Source: Prochlorococcus sp. scB241_528N17 (lineage in GTDB: Bacteria; Cyanobacteriota; Cyanobacteriia; PCC-6307; Cyanobiaceae). Taken from it: a DNA stretch of 64,000 bases. The notes beneath the pieces were generated by a model that had not been told where the DNA came from, searched no databases, and saw only the letters and a program-made list of their open reading frames with translations. The stretch's first letter is position 1, and each line of letters opens with the position of its first letter. Of the stretch, positions 8,658 through 18,465 are shown in pieces. The translations under genes were made by a program, and so were the position numbers. Where the stretch lies: the NCBI GenBank assembly GCA_000634735.1, contig JFLG01000066.1:1-64000 (forward strand), read 5' to 3'.

Positions 8658-9632
8658 TTGGTTTTTGAATCTAATTTATTATGCAAAATAATAGGTTTTA
8701 TCCATTTGATTAATAACCAATTATATAAATCAAAATATCTGACAATTTTTAAAAGGTTGGGAAGTCATAGTGTATTTGCACTTATCGCACTAATCGTAAT
8801 TGGAGGCGCTACGAGAGTCATGGAGGCAGGACTTGCCTGTCCAGATTGGCCATTATGTTATGGATCTTTTTTGCCTTTTAAACATATGAACCTAAGAGTA
8901 TTTCTAGAGTGGTTTCATCGTCTAGATGCTTTTTTGGTTGGAATATTAATTCTTTTTAAATTTGCGCTTTCAATTATTTGGAAAAATGAAATTCCAAATT
9001 GGTTACCTAAAACTTATTCATTATTACTTTTTCTCGTTATTGTCCAAGGATCCTTTGGAGCTTTAACAGTAATAAACCTGCTTGATTCTTATGCTGTTAC
9101 TGGCCATCTTTTAATAGCTTTTCTACTTCTAATTACAACAATTTCAATAAATCAAAATTTAGAAAATGACGACATTGAAGAGCCATTAATTTGGTGGAGA
9201 TTATTATTTTTTGTTCCTCTTTTACTTACTCTGATTCAATCTTTTATTGGAGTAAGGCTTTCATCAACCTGGTCAGCACATATTTGCTTATCTTTTAATA
9301 AACAATGTCTAATTCTAGATACTCATAAATTATTTGCTTTTCCAATTGCCTTTTCAATTTTATTGATTATCGCTATTGCAATTTATAAGAGAAGTTTGCT
9401 TAATGAAAATTGGAAATATCTCACAACACTTATTTTTCTCTTTTTCTCCCAAATTACTTTGGGTGTTTTAAGTCTTAAAACAAATTTGAATGAACCTATT
9501 TTTATTATCGGTCATCAACTTAACTCCTCCTTATTTATTGCGATATTAACAACATTATTTTTTAGAAATCCTTTTATCAAAAAAGGTCTAAACCACTCCC
9601 TTAATCCCCAAACGGTCGGTATCAACTCATGA
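8658..9632 (+). CDS. ctaA: Haem A synthase (COX15/CtaA)
   Basis: It oxidises the haem O methyl group to the formyl of haem A in the membrane, supplying the divergent aa3 oxidase genes. The 324-residue protein has eight helices with the four conserved histidines visible in [31 protein letters not shown] and [10 protein letters not shown]. The Cys pair of [11 protein letters not shown] in the first loop is also typical. The start is uncertain: the frame opens at TTG 8658, a second TTG lies at 8706, and no ATG exists before the first helix. The TGA overlaps the ctaB ATG by four bases. Confidence 0.92.
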   Translation: MVFESNLLCKIIGFIHLINNQLYKSKYLTIFKRLGSHSVFALIALIVIGGATRVMEAGLACPDWPLCYGSFLPFKHMNLRVFLEWFHRLDAFLVGILILFKFALSIIWKNEIPNWLPKTYSLLLFLVIVQGSFGALTVINLLDSYAVTGHLLIAFLLLITTISINQNLENDDIEEPLIWWRLLFFVPLLLTLIQSFIGVRLSSTWSAHICLSFNKQCLILDTHKLFAFPIAFSILLIIAIAIYKRSLLNENWKYLTTLIFLFFSQITLGVLSLKTNLNEPIFIIGHQLNSSLFIAILTTLFFRNPFIKKGLNHSLNPQTVGINS

Positions 9633-10630
9633 ACAGTAGTAACTTAGAAAACTTGAACTATAAATCTTCAATTAGGGATGAAGTTGTACCTTCAAGAAAA
9701 AGATTAACTTTGCCGCCTTGGCTTGAAGTCGCAAAACCTAGATTAATCCCACTTTTATTGGCCACAACTTTGGGAGGAATGGCTTTAACAGAAGAATGGC
9801 CTTTGTCTTCCCCGAAACTTATCTGCACTCTAGGAGGAGGCGCTTTGGCAGCAGCAGCAGCAGGAGCTCTTAATTGCTTGTGGGAAATGGAATTAGATAA
9901 AAGGATGACAAGAACTAGCAAAAGAGCTTTGCCAGCTGGAAAGTTGTCATCTGAGACTGTATTTTTAGCAGCCGTATCATGTACTTTGGCAGCTTCGATG
10001 CTTTTAGTAAGTGGTGTAAATTATTTGGCTGCGGGTTTAACTCTTCTTGGTTTATTTAGTTACGTCATTTTATATACAGTTATTTTGAAACCTCGTACAA
10101 CAAAAAATATTGTTTTCGGAGGAGTTGCTGGTGCGATACCGCCCTTAGTTGGAGCGTCTGCTGCCACAGGGCATGTAGGTCTTAGTGGTTGGTGGTTGTT
10201 TGGTTTAGTAATGTTGTGGACCCCAGCTCATTTTTGGGCACTTGCAATTTTGTTGAAGGATGATTACGCATCTGTTGGTATTCCAATGCTACCTTCTGTT
10301 AAAGGATCTGTTTTTACTGCTAAAGCGATTTCTCGTTACGGATGGGCAACAGTTTTAATGAGTATTATGGGAGTCTTTGCTTTACCTGAAGGGGGTCTCT
10401 TATACGGAATTATGTTATTGCCATTTAATGGAAGACTTTTGCAATTAATAAATGAATTAAAGAAATCTCCTCATGATCTTTCAAGAGCAAAGTCTCTTTT
10501 TAGGTGGTCTATTCTCTACATGTTTGGCATTTGTCTTTTGTTATTAATTTCCAGGACCCAACTATCCGTAGAATTTGAGCAGGAATCTATGCAAATATTT
10601 TTATCTATTGTATCCCTGCTTAGTAATTAA
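9629..10630 (+). CDS. ctaB: Protoheme IX farnesyltransferase (haem O synthase)
   Basis: This membrane enzyme of the UbiA superfamily adds a farnesyl group to haem B, giving the haem O used by CtaA. It has 333 residues and eight or nine helices. The prenyl-diphosphate/Mg site appears as [20 protein letters not shown] from residue 82, the cyanobacterial form of the NxxxDxxxD motif. Family blocks [19 protein letters not shown] near 32 and [17 protein letters not shown] near 195 are clear. The N-terminal 30 residues are polar and probably cytoplasmic. It is translationally coupled to ctaA by an ATGA overlap. Confidence 0.95.
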   Translation: MNSSNLENLNYKSSIRDEVVPSRKRLTLPPWLEVAKPRLIPLLLATTLGGMALTEEWPLSSPKLICTLGGGALAAAAAGALNCLWEMELDKRMTRTSKRALPAGKLSSETVFLAAVSCTLAASMLLVSGVNYLAAGLTLLGLFSYVILYTVILKPRTTKNIVFGGVAGAIPPLVGASAATGHVGLSGWWLFGLVMLWTPAHFWALAILLKDDYASVGIPMLPSVKGSVFTAKAISRYGWATVLMSIMGVFALPEGGLLYGIMLLPFNGRLLQLINELKKSPHDLSRAKSLFRWSILYMFGICLLLLISRTQLSVEFEQESMQIFLSIVSLLSN

Positions 10631-10669
10631 ATTAGATGTAAAATGTTTTTTAAGTAAATAGTAAGTTTG

Positions 10670-11686
10670 ATGAATTATATAGAAGTTAAAGGGCTCTCAA
10701 AATCTTATTCAGATATCAATGCTTTAAAAAATTTATCAATGGAAATTGAAGCTGGCAGATTATTCGGAATACTAGGTCCAAATGGTGCTGGCAAATCAAC
10801 ACTAATAAAAATACTCGCTACTTTAATAGAGCCTGATAGTGGAGAAGTTTTTATAAATAATATTAATCTGATAAAAAACTCAAGGAAAATAAGAGAATTA
10901 ATTGGTTATGTTGCCCAAGACATTGCACTTGATAAAATATTAACTGGACGAGAGCTTTTGGATTTTCAATCAGATTTATATCACATCAACAAAAATAAAA
11001 AATTTGAAAGGATAAATAAATTAATAGATCAATTAGAAATGAATGATTGGATTGATCGTAGGTGCGGAACTTATTCAGGGGGAATGAAAAGAAGAATAGA
11101 TCTGGCAGCTGGACTTTTACATTTGCCCCAAGTATTAATTTTGGATGAACCTACAGTTGGTTTAGATATTGAAAGTAGAAACATTATATGGCAACTTTTG
11201 AAAGATTTGAGAAATAATGGAATGACCATTATTTTAAGTAGTCACTACCTTGATGAAATAGATAAATTGGCAGACAGATTAGTGATAATTGATGATGGAA
11301 GAGTTATAGCAAAAGGGACTCCTGCAGAGCTCAAAAATAAATTAGGAGGAGATAGAGTAACTTTGAAAGTAAGAGAATTTAGTAATCAGGAAGAAGCAAA
11401 AAACATATGTAAAATTTTATCTTCAATAGATGGAATTAGTCAGATTATCATTAATGAAGCTCAAGGTTTCTCGATAAATTTCGTAGCAGATAAGCAAAAA
11501 GATTTACTTACGAAGCTAAAAGTGGAATTGGCCTTCTCAAAGTTTGAAATTTTTTCACTTACCCAAAGTCAGCCAAGCTTGGATGATGTATATCTTCAGG
11601 CAACTGGGAAAACATTATTGGATGCTGAAATTTCTATGGCAGGGAAAAGAGACCTAAAAAAAGAATCAAAGCAATCAATGCGATAA
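10670..11686 (+). CDS. ABC transporter ATP-binding protein, DrrA-like
   Basis: This is the nucleotide-binding subunit of an exporter of the daunorubicin-resistance (DrrA/ABC-2) group. With the ATG at 10670 (a TTG lies directly before it) it has 338 residues. Walker A is GPNGAGKST at 36-44, the signature is YSGGMKRRIDLA near 138, and Walker B with the catalytic Glu is VLILDEPTVGLD near 155-166. The H-loop is LSSHYLDE. The extra ~100-residue C-terminal domain, ending in SLDDVYLQATG, is typical of DrrA. The matching permease begins 48 bases downstream. The substrate is unknown, and the place after ctaB does not define it. Confidence 0.9.
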   Translation: MNYIEVKGLSKSYSDINALKNLSMEIEAGRLFGILGPNGAGKSTLIKILATLIEPDSGEVFINNINLIKNSRKIRELIGYVAQDIALDKILTGRELLDFQSDLYHINKNKKFERINKLIDQLEMNDWIDRRCGTYSGGMKRRIDLAAGLLHLPQVLILDEPTVGLDIESRNIIWQLLKDLRNNGMTIILSSHYLDEIDKLADRLVIIDDGRVIAKGTPAELKNKLGGDRVTLKVREFSNQEEAKNICKILSSIDGISQIIINEAQGFSINFVADKQKDLLTKLKVELAFSKFEIFSLTQSQPSLDDVYLQATGKTLLDAEISMAGKRDLKKESKQSMR

Positions 11687-11734
11687 AAAAACTATTGGTT
11701 ACCTAACTATAATGAATAGTAATTACTGCTAATT

Positions 11735-12559
11735 ATGGAATTACAACAGTATAATTTATTTTTTTTATATCAAGAAACATTTGCCTTAACAAAGAGATTA
11801 TTTATTCAATTAAAAAGGAGACCATCAACTCTTGTATCAGGAATATTACAACCAATAATTTGGCTTTTTTTATTTGGGGCATTATTTTCTAATGCTCCTG
11901 AAGGTTTTTTACCAGGAGTTGATTCTTACGGGAATTTTTTAGGAGCAGGCCTTATTGTTTTTACTGCTTTTAGCGGAGCCCTAAACTCTGGTCTTCCTTT
12001 AATGTTTGATAGAGAGTTTGGATTTCTTAATAGATTACTTGTGGCTCCTTTAACCAGTAGATTATCCATAGTTTTATCTTCTTTCTTTTACATAACAATC
12101 TTGAGCTTAGTTCAGAGTATTGTAATAATGATTGTTTCATACATTTTGGGTTATGGATGGCCTAACCTATATGGTTTAGGAATTGTATTTACGACACTAA
12201 TTTTATTAGTTCTTTTTGTGACCTCAATAAGTTTATGTTTAGCGTTTGTTTTGCCGGGACATATTGAATTAATCGCTCTTATATTCGTAATAAATTTACC
12301 TCTTTTATTTGCGAGTACTGCTTTAGCTCCAATCTCTTTTATGCCAAATTGGCTGGGCTGGTTAGCTTCATTAAATCCATTAACTTTTGCTATTGAACCT
12401 ATTAGGACTGCCTATACGCAAACTATGGATTTAGAATTAGTGGCTTTACATGCCCCATATGGTGATTTAACTTGTAAGAGTTGTATCTCGATTTTATTTT
12501 CTTTAACAGTTTTTTCCTTGATTATTATAAGGCCTCTGTTAAACAGAAAGTTAAATTAG
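11735..12559 (+). CDS. ABC-2 type transporter permease, DrrB-like
   Basis: The 274-residue membrane partner of the preceding ATPase. After a polar N-terminus containing the amphipathic FALTKRLFIQLKRRPST, six hydrophobic segments follow: about 35-52, 68-90, 112-135, 143-168, 176-195 and 243-262. The loop MFDREFGFLNRLLVAPLTSR near residues 90-109 is the conserved ABC-2 coupling motif. LGWLASLNPLTFAIEPIRTAYT near 210 is another family hallmark. Together with the DrrA-like gene it should form a homodimeric exporter of lipids, drugs or polysaccharides; which one cannot be told. Confidence 0.88.
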   Translation: MELQQYNLFFLYQETFALTKRLFIQLKRRPSTLVSGILQPIIWLFLFGALFSNAPEGFLPGVDSYGNFLGAGLIVFTAFSGALNSGLPLMFDREFGFLNRLLVAPLTSRLSIVLSSFFYITILSLVQSIVIMIVSYILGYGWPNLYGLGIVFTTLILLVLFVTSISLCLAFVLPGHIELIALIFVINLPLLFASTALAPISFMPNWLGWLASLNPLTFAIEPIRTAYTQTMDLELVALHAPYGDLTCKSCISILFSLTVFSLIIIRPLLNRKLN

Positions 12560-12566
12560 AAAATTT

Positions 12567-12998
12567 ATGCATTTAAAAAATCATTTAATAGAAGTTTTTA
12601 AACAAGCTTCTTTAGAAAATAATTTTTTGCTTAAAGAAAATGTTGTTCTCAAGTGGGTCCATAGATTTGGGATTGATTCATTAAATGATTTATTAATCCA
12701 TAGTTCACTACAAAAAGAAAATCAGCGTGAAGAAGAAAATCAAGAACAGATCTCTTTAATTGATGATGTGCATGAAGAAAATCAAGAACAAATTAAGCTT
12801 GAATTATTAAAAACTTTTGAAAATATTGAAGAAACAAAGTGGGAATCAAATGGCTTGGAAACCGCTAGCATCAATGAAATATCAAGCAAAAAGCAAAATT
12901 CTAATAAAATAAATCAATTTACTGAAAATCCAAAATTACCCCTACCTTATATTAAAAATTTAAGAAAGTGGATTAACAACGATAAAAAAGCTAGTTAG
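12567..12998 (+). CDS. Hypothetical acidic protein with duplicated EENQEQI element
   Basis: This 143-residue soluble protein is not recognised. Residues 1-50 look like a folded helical part (LIEVFKQASLENNFLLKEN, then VLKWVHRFGIDSLNDLLI). It is followed by a Glu/Gln-rich stretch where EENQEQI occurs twice (around 56 and 70), then a Ser/Asn-rich linker and a basic Pro-containing end (LPLPYIKNLRKWINNDKKAS). It starts seven bases after the permease stop, so it probably belongs to the same transcript. It ends three bases from the convergent groEL stop. Low complexity in the second half suggests disorder. Confidence 0.6.
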   Translation: MHLKNHLIEVFKQASLENNFLLKENVVLKWVHRFGIDSLNDLLIHSSLQKENQREEENQEQISLIDDVHEENQEQIKLELLKTFENIEETKWESNGLETASINEISSKKQNSNKINQFTENPKLPLPYIKNLRKWINNDKKAS

Positions 12999-13001
12999 CT
13001 T

Positions 13002-14747
13002 TTACATCATACCTGGCATTCCCATACCACCCATACCTGGCATTCCCATGCCACCCATTCCTGGCATTCCCATACCACCCATACCTGGCATTCCCATACC
13101 ACCCATACCTGGCATTCCCATGCCACCCATTCCTCCCATTGGATCTCCACCTGGTCCTCCAGGGGCTACGGCTTCAGGCTCTGGAATGTCGGCCATTGCA
13201 ACTTCCGTTGTGAGGAGCATAGCTGCAATAGATACTGAATCTTGAAGAGCTAATCTTATTACTTTGGTTGGATCTAATATCCCTGAATCTTTTAAATCCT
13301 CATATTTTCCTGAATTAGCATTAAAGCCTTTGTTAAGTCTTTTAATTTCAGCGACAACTACATCTCCATTAAAACCAGCATTTTTTGCTATTTGTTTGGT
13401 GGGTTCCAAGAGGGCTTCTTTGACTATATTTATCCCTGTTCTTAGATCATCTGAAGATGTTTCACTTAAATTTAAAAGGTCATCTGATATTTCAATTAAA
13501 GTTTGTCCTCCTCCAGAAACAACACCCTCTTCAATAGCAGCTTTGGTAGCATTGAGGGAATCTTCGATTCTCAACTTTTTATACTTCATCTCTGTTTCTG
13601 TTGCAGCTCCTACTTTGATAAGAGCTACTCCTCCAGCTAGTTTGGCTATCCTTTCATTGATTTTATCTTGATCATACTCAGATTCAGTTATATTAACTTC
13701 TCTCTTTAATTTCTCTACTCTTGCTTTAACTAAATCTTTAGTGTCTTCGAAGGCAACAATTGTAGTTTTGTCCTTTGTGATAGTTATTTTTTTTGCTTTA
13801 CCTAAATCATTAATCGATACTTTATCAAGCGTCATCGATTTATCTTCGCTAATTAACTTAGCCCCTGTAAGAATTGCAATATCTTCGAGGGCAGCTTTTC
13901 TTCTCTCACCAAATAAAGGAGCCCTTACGGAAGCAACATTTAAAACCCCACTATTCTTATTTAAAACCAGAGTAGTTAAAGCCTCTCCTTCGATATCTTC
14001 AGCAAGAATTAGAAAAGGTGAGCCTGACTTCTGAATTTCTTCAAGTATTGGAACTAGATCAACTAAAGTTGAGACTTTTTGATCGGTTATTAATATTTTG
14101 GGGTTTTCAAGTTCACAAACTTGTCTTTCTTGGTCTGTTACAAAATATGGAGAACTATAACCTCTATCAAAAGACATACCTTCAGTTATATCTAATTCTG
14201 TTTCTAATGATTGCGATTCTTCGACAGTTATTACACCATCTGAAGTGACAATATCCATTGCTTTCGAAATTATAGATCCAATTTCTTCATCACCTCCAGC
14301 ACTAACTGTTGCAACTTTTTGGATGTCAGAACCACTTAATGAAATACTTTTGGAACTTAATTTTTCTAAGACAAAAGATAGGCCTGCCTCCATACCTTTT
14401 TTTAACTCCATTGGGTTTGCGCCAGAAGCAATATTTTTCAATCCCTCCTGAACCATCTTTTGAGTCAAAATGGTTGCTGTTGTTGTTCCATCACCAGCAC
14501 TCTCTTTTGTCTTGGATGCAACTTGTTCTATTAATTTTGCACCTAAATTAGAGATAGGGTTTTCAATCTCGATCTCTTTAGCAACTGTAGATCCATCTCT
14601 TACTATATCTGGCGAACCAAATTTCTTCTCTATTACAACGTTTTTTGCTTTTGGCCCAATAGTAACCTTTACTGCATTAGCTACGAAATTCACACCTTTT
14701 TCTAGCAATTCTCTTGACTCATTAGAAAAACTTAACTGTTTGGCCAT
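13002..14747 (-). CDS. groL2: Chaperonin GroEL (non-groES-linked copy) with Gly/Met-Pro repeat tail
   Basis: A 60-kDa chaperonin of 581 residues. The ATP loop GDGTTTAT is at 85-92, with DGSTVAKEI near 51-59 and VVSGGGQTL near 410. No groES gene is adjacent, as expected for the second, independently located cyanobacterial GroEL. Instead of the short GGM tail, the C-terminus has five perfect copies of GGMGMPGM (541-580) after a Pro/Gly stretch. No CIRCE inverted repeat is visible in the 132-base gap upstream. Numbering as copy 2 is inferred from the missing groES, not from phylogeny. A general or specialised folding role cannot be separated here. Confidence 0.92.
   Translation of the reverse strand: MAKQLSFSNESRELLEKGVNFVANAVKVTIGPKAKNVVIEKKFGSPDIVRDGSTVAKEIEIENPISNLGAKLIEQVASKTKESAGDGTTTATILTQKMVQEGLKNIASGANPMELKKGMEAGLSFVLEKLSSKSISLSGSDIQKVATVSAGGDEEIGSIISKAMDIVTSDGVITVEESQSLETELDITEGMSFDRGYSSPYFVTDQERQVCELENPKILITDQKVSTLVDLVPILEEIQKSGSPFLILAEDIEGEALTTLVLNKNSGVLNVASVRAPLFGERRKAALEDIAILTGAKLISEDKSMTLDKVSINDLGKAKKITITKDKTTIVAFEDTKDLVKARVEKLKREVNITESEYDQDKINERIAKLAGGVALIKVGAATETEMKYKKLRIEDSLNATKAAIEEGVVSGGGQTLIEISDDLLNLSETSSDDLRTGINIVKEALLEPTKQIAKNAGFNGDVVVAEIKRLNKGFNANSGKYEDLKDSGILDPTKVIRLALQDSVSIAAMLLTTEVAMADIPEPEAVAPGGPGGDPMGGMGGMGMPGMGGMGMPGMGGMGMPGMGGMGMPGMGGMGMPGMM
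13008..13127 (-). repeat. Five tandem 24-base units encoding the Gro[10 protein letters not shown] tail
   Basis: On the plus strand the unit reads approximately cctggcattcccatrccacc with period 24. It occurs five times with only synonymous differences (accacc/gccacc and acct/tcct alternations). Each unit encodes the eight residues GGMGMPGM. The array keeps the reading frame, so copy number can change without disrupting the protein. Confidence 0.95.
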
Positions 14748-14879
14748 GTTTACTCGATCTTTATTCCTATTCTAATCTCCCATAGAATCATTTTTAAGGG
14801 ATATTTAATTAAGTGGGGAAAGCCGAATTTCTTTTTAATGAGACATACAAATTAACTCAAATAAGAGTATCTTTAAGTT

Positions 14880-15059
14880 ATGGAAGAAACAAATAATCTT
14901 ATTTTTACTCTTACCGCAATCCTCGCGATTGCAATGACACTAATATACTTTCCTTTAAGATTTTTTCTGACATTAACTGCTAGAAGTCGAAGGCTAAAAC
15001 TTTTACAAAAAATTAGAAGGTTAAGAGATGAATTGGGCCAGCCTTACGAAAGTACATAA
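14880..15059 (+). CDS. Small conserved-looking membrane protein, 59 residues
   Basis: A short frame runs from ATG 14880 to TAA 15057-15059. It reads MEETNNLIFTLTAILAIAM, then a continued hydrophobic helix (about 7-29), a basic stretch TARSRRLKLLQKIRRLRDE, and an end in GQPYEST. One membrane span followed by a positive tail is a common plan for small cyanobacterial thylakoid or plasma membrane proteins. It fills the space between the divergent groEL promoter region and the convergent fabG end, and stops one base before fabG. Coding character is supported by the helix/basic-tail layout and lack of any other use for the space. Function unknown. Confidence 0.7.
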   Translation: MEETNNLIFTLTAILAIAMTLIYFPLRFFLTLTARSRRLKLLQKIRRLRDELGQPYEST

Positions 15060-15809
15060 TTAAATACTCATACCTCCGTCTATACTGATTGTCTGACCTG
15101 TAATGTATCTTCCTGCATCACTTGAAACTAAGAATGAAACTAAGTTTGCAATTTGAGTACAACTTCCTAATTTCCCTAAAGGGATAACTTTAAGTATCTC
15201 TTCAGTATTAAGTTTTTCAGTCATTTCTGTTTCTATAAAGCCTGGAGCTATTGCATTTACGTTTATACCTCTTGAAGCAAATTCTTTAGCGCAAGTTTTG
15301 GTGAATCCAATAACGCCAGCTTTGGCTGCAGAATAATTTGCTTGACCGGGATTACCAATTATTCCAACAACAGATGAAATATTTACGATACTACCACTTC
15401 TTTTTTTCATCATAAATTTTGAAGCATATTTTGTACAAAGAAAAACCCCTTTTAAGTTTGTATTTAATACATCATCCCATTGTTCCGATTTCATTCTCAT
15501 CAATAGTCCATCTCGAGTAATACCAGCATTGTTAATAAGAATATCAATGGAACCATTAATTTTTATGATTTCTTCAAAAGCTGAACTGACAGAATCCTCT
15601 CTTGAAACATCGAATTTTAATTTATGAGCTTTACCTCCTGAATTTTTTATTGAATTTACAACTTCTTCAGCCTTTTCATCAGAAGAAGAGTAATTAATAA
15701 AAACTTCTGCTCCAAAGCGACTTAGTTCTAAAGCAATTTCTTTACCAATTCCTCTGCTAGCTCCAGTGATTAAAGCAACTTTGCCTGATAATGAATCTGT
15801 ATTGGACAT
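15060..15809 (-). CDS. fabG: 3-oxoacyl-[acyl-carrier-protein] reductase
   Basis: NADPH-dependent reduction of 3-oxoacyl-ACP in each round of fatty-acid elongation, in the cytoplasm. The 249-residue protein is a classical short-chain dehydrogenase. The cofactor loop TGASRGIG is at 15-22 and NNAG at 93-96. The catalytic Ser is at 145/146 in NISSVVG and Tyr159-x3-Lys163 is in ANYSAAKAG. The ending ITGQTISIDGGMSI is diagnostic for FabG. The start ATG at 15809 leaves a 92-base gap to the divergent ispD. Length is standard. Confidence 0.96.
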   Translation of the reverse strand: MSNTDSLSGKVALITGASRGIGKEIALELSRFGAEVFINYSSSDEKAEEVVNSIKNSGGKAHKLKFDVSREDSVSSAFEEIIKINGSIDILINNAGITRDGLLMRMKSEQWDDVLNTNLKGVFLCTKYASKFMMKKRSGSIVNISSVVGIIGNPGQANYSAAKAGVIGFTKTCAKEFASRGINVNAIAPGFIETEMTEKLNTEEILKVIPLGKLGSCTQIANLVSFLVSSDAGRYITGQTISIDGGMSI

Positions 15810-15901
15810 TATGAAATTTTATAATTTTCAATCGTAGTACTATTTGTGTAAAGATATTGCTTTTATTTATAATTGTCTAGAAAATATTAAGACCTTCTAT
15901 T

Positions 15902-16573
15902 GTGCACTTTTTAATACCAGCTGCAGGGAGCGGTAGCAGAATGAAAGCTGGAAAAAATAAATTACTTATTGATTTAGAGGGAGAGTCTTTGATTTATTGG
16001 ACACTTAAATCTGTATTTTCTGCGATCTCAACAAATTGGGTTGGAATAATTGGTCAACCGAAAGATAAAAATTTATTATTAAATTCAACAAAGGATTTTG
16101 CTCATAAAGTTCATTGGATTAATGGTGGTGATACCAGACAACAGTCAGTTTTTAATGGTTTAAAAGCGCTGCCAAAAGATGCTGAAAAAGTTTTGATACA
16201 TGATGGTGCTAGATGTCTAATTAATCCTGAATTGATAGACCTTTGTGCCAAGCAATTAGATGAAAATGAAGCAGTAATTTTGGCTACTAAGGTAACTGAC
16301 ACAATAAAGATTGTTGATAATGAAGGTTTTATTAAAGAAACACCTGATAGAAATTATTTATGGGCAGCGCAAACTCCTCAGGGCTTTTTAGTAGATAGAT
16401 TAAAAAAAGCTCATAAGATGGCAATTGATAAAAACTGGAATGTCACAGATGATGCCTCCCTATTCGAAATGCTTAATTGGAAAGTGAAGATTATTGAAGG
16501 AACTTATTCAAATATAAAAATTACATCCCCTATCGATTTGAAAATAGCAAAACTTTTTGTGAAGAACCCCTAG
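15902..16573 (+). CDS. ispD: 2-C-methyl-D-erythritol 4-phosphate cytidylyltransferase
   Basis: It makes CDP-methylerythritol from MEP and CTP in the plastid-type isoprenoid pathway that supplies carotenoids, phytol and quinone tails. The 223-residue protein starts with GTG at 15902, giving MHFLIPAAGSGSRM directly; the CTP-binding loop PAAGSGSRMKAGKNK is at 6-20. Further family motifs are VLIHDGARCLINPELI near 99 and WAAQTPQGF near 154, and DDASLFE near 182. The gene ends exactly where the opposite-strand LD-carboxypeptidase gene ends (no gap). Confidence 0.95.
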   Translation: MHFLIPAAGSGSRMKAGKNKLLIDLEGESLIYWTLKSVFSAISTNWVGIIGQPKDKNLLLNSTKDFAHKVHWINGGDTRQQSVFNGLKALPKDAEKVLIHDGARCLINPELIDLCAKQLDENEAVILATKVTDTIKIVDNEGFIKETPDRNYLWAAQTPQGFLVDRLKKAHKMAIDKNWNVTDDASLFEMLNWKVKIIEGTYSNIKITSPIDLKIAKLFVKNP

Positions 16574-17443
16574 TTAAAAAGGTGAATCGATACTAAGAAT
16601 GCCATCATCACCATTTAAGGTGGCTTCGTATCCTAAAGGAATGCAAGCATTTCCCGATCTGTGACCTATTGGGAGGTCAAAAAGAATAGGAAAATTAAAC
16701 TCTTGGAGTCTTTCAATAATGCAGTTTTTTAGTAAATCTTTCCATTCAAGGTCACAGGAATCATTAGAAAAACTTCCGAATCCAATGCCAGCAATTTCAG
16801 TAAGTGTTTTAGTCATTCTGAGGTAAGTCAACATGCGATCAATTTTATAAATATCTTCATTAATATCTTCAAAAATTATTATTTTCCCTTTGCAATCTGG
16901 AAAGTGATTAGTACCAATTAAAAAAGTAGCAATAGTTAAGTTAGAAACTATAATTTCTCCTTTAGCTTTCCCACCTCTTAAAGGAATTCCTCGTATGTCC
17001 GCAACATATCCCTCAAAAAGTAAATTTCTTAATCTTTCAAGACTCCACTCTGGCTCTTTGAAAAGGCCAGTAACCATGGGCCCATGAATAGAACCTATAA
17101 ATCCTTGAGAATATTTAGATAGTAGTAAAGAACATGTATCTGAGAATCCAAGCATTAAACCATGCTGCCAAGAAGGGTTTTTTTCTAATAGTCTTGCTGA
17201 ACCCCACCCACCTTTTGCAAAAATGATTAGCTTACTATTTTGTGCTTTTTCCAGTTCTTCGAATCTAGTTAAATCATCACCTGCAAAATAACCAAATTTT
17301 TTTGATAGAGAATTGTTTTCATTAATTTCCAAGCCCCAGTTTTTTAAGATTTCTATACCTTTTTGAAAATTTTCGTCTTCATCAATAAAGGAGCCCGGAG
17401 CTAAAATATCTATTAGATCCCCTTTTTTTAATCTAAAAAACAT
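16574..17443 (-). CDS. ldcA: LD-carboxypeptidase (peptidase family S66)
   Basis: A serine peptidase that trims the terminal D-alanine from tetrapeptides during murein recycling. The 289-residue protein shows the S66 triad: nucleophile Ser101 in GFSDTCSLL, Glu192 in IIIFEDINEDIYKIDRML and His261 in LPIGHRSGN. The oxyanion/Gly motif FAKGGWGSARLL precedes at 75-86. No signal peptide is present, so the enzyme is cytoplasmic, as for LdcA. It follows ubiA after nine bases on the same strand, though the two functions are not obviously linked. A microcin-resistance MccF-like role is less likely in this core-gene setting. Confidence 0.9.
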   Translation of the reverse strand: MFFRLKKGDLIDILAPGSFIDEDENFQKGIEILKNWGLEINENNSLSKKFGYFAGDDLTRFEELEKAQNSKLIIFAKGGWGSARLLEKNPSWQHGLMLGFSDTCSLLLSKYSQGFIGSIHGPMVTGLFKEPEWSLERLRNLLFEGYVADIRGIPLRGGKAKGEIIVSNLTIATFLIGTNHFPDCKGKIIIFEDINEDIYKIDRMLTYLRMTKTLTEIAGIGFGSFSNDSCDLEWKDLLKNCIIERLQEFNFPILFDLPIGHRSGNACIPLGYEATLNGDDGILSIDSPF

Positions 17444-17452
17444 ATTTAGAAT

Positions 17453-18361
17453 TTATGAGGCAATAATAATTCCTAATAAAAGGACTCCTCCATAAATTGA
17501 TTGATTTTTGAAGTGATTCCCAATATTTTTTATTGATTGCTTTTCCTCGGGAAATACTTTCAGTATATCTCTCTGCATTAAGATTGAAGTTGTAAGCCAA
17601 ATTGGCCAAAAAATAAAATCCATTTGATTAATAAATCCGCATAATGCGAGAAAACAAGAAGTTAAAAAATAGCAAATTTGAATAGTTATTCTTGTATTGT
17701 TCTGGAGGTTAACAGCGGAACTATTTATTCCAATTTTAATATCATATTTTTTATCAGCTAAAGCATAAATTGTGTCAAAGCCAAAAGTCCAAAAAATGGT
17801 AGCTAGCCAGCAAAATAATAAAACAATACTATTTAAATTGCCTTCATTTGCGGCCCAGGGAATTAAGACAGCAAAACCCCAGCATATGGATAAGATTAAT
17901 TGAGGATATTTAAACCATCTTTTGGCAGAAGGATAAATTAAAATAATAGGTAAAGCCAAAAAAGCAAGTGAAATGGAAAGGATTCTTCCAGGCTGGGGTA
18001 GTGACAAAGTTAAAAAGAAGCTACATAAAATTAAAAAGAAAAGAATTGAATAAGCTGTTGTAAGACCGATTTTATTTGCAGCTAGAGGTCTATTTTTTGT
18101 CCTAACAACTCTTTGATCAATTTTTATGTCCCAAATATCATTAACCACGCAGCCTAATCCACTTACTAGTATTCCCCCCAGAATTATTCTTAGCAACATT
18201 AAAAATGATGGATTAGCATCAGGGGTTAAATATAAACTCCATCCAGCAGGAATAAGTAAGATCATTCTTCCAGTAGGCTTATTCCACCTTAATAATTCAA
18301 AAAAAGTACTTAATTTAAATTGTCGATTTTTATTTTGCATATGACCTATTGTATATTTCAT
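17453..18361 (-). CDS. ubiA: 4-hydroxybenzoate polyprenyltransferase (plastoquinone pathway)
   Basis: A membrane prenyltransferase that attaches the long isoprenoid tail to 4-hydroxybenzoate, feeding plastoquinone in cyanobacteria. The 302-residue protein has eight or nine helices. The first Asp-rich motif is NDIWDIKIDQRVVRTKNRPL from residue 74, and the second is DTIYALADKKYDIKIGI near 195. These two motifs identify UbiA rather than the chlorophyll synthase group. The frame begins MKYTIGHMQNKN; the inner ATG at 18340 (MQNKNRQ) is an equally plausible start. It is divergent from ppx. Confidence 0.93.
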   Translation of the reverse strand: MKYTIGHMQNKNRQFKLSTFFELLRWNKPTGRMILLIPAGWSLYLTPDANPSFLMLLRIILGGILVSGLGCVVNDIWDIKIDQRVVRTKNRPLAANKIGLTTAYSILFFLILCSFFLTLSLPQPGRILSISLAFLALPIILIYPSAKRWFKYPQLILSICWGFAVLIPWAANEGNLNSIVLLFCWLATIFWTFGFDTIYALADKKYDIKIGINSSAVNLQNNTRITIQICYFLTSCFLALCGFINQMDFIFWPIWLTTSILMQRDILKVFPEEKQSIKNIGNHFKNQSIYGGVLLLGIIIAS

Positions 18362-18465
18362 AACTTTAAATAATCTTACTAGGATTAAATGATTTCTATT
18401 ATTTAATAATAAATCTTGGGTATATTTATTAATGGATTAAAGATATCTGCATCTTATAAAAAGAA

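Noticed and set aside
13048-14775. Several plus-strand open frames across groEL, including a Pro-rich one over the repeat tail
   Set aside because: They are mirror frames of the strongly coding groEL; the Pro-rich frame follows directly from the Gly/Met repeat on the other strand.
14748-14879. CIRCE element before groEL
   Set aside because: No TTAGCACTC-type inverted repeat is present in the gap.
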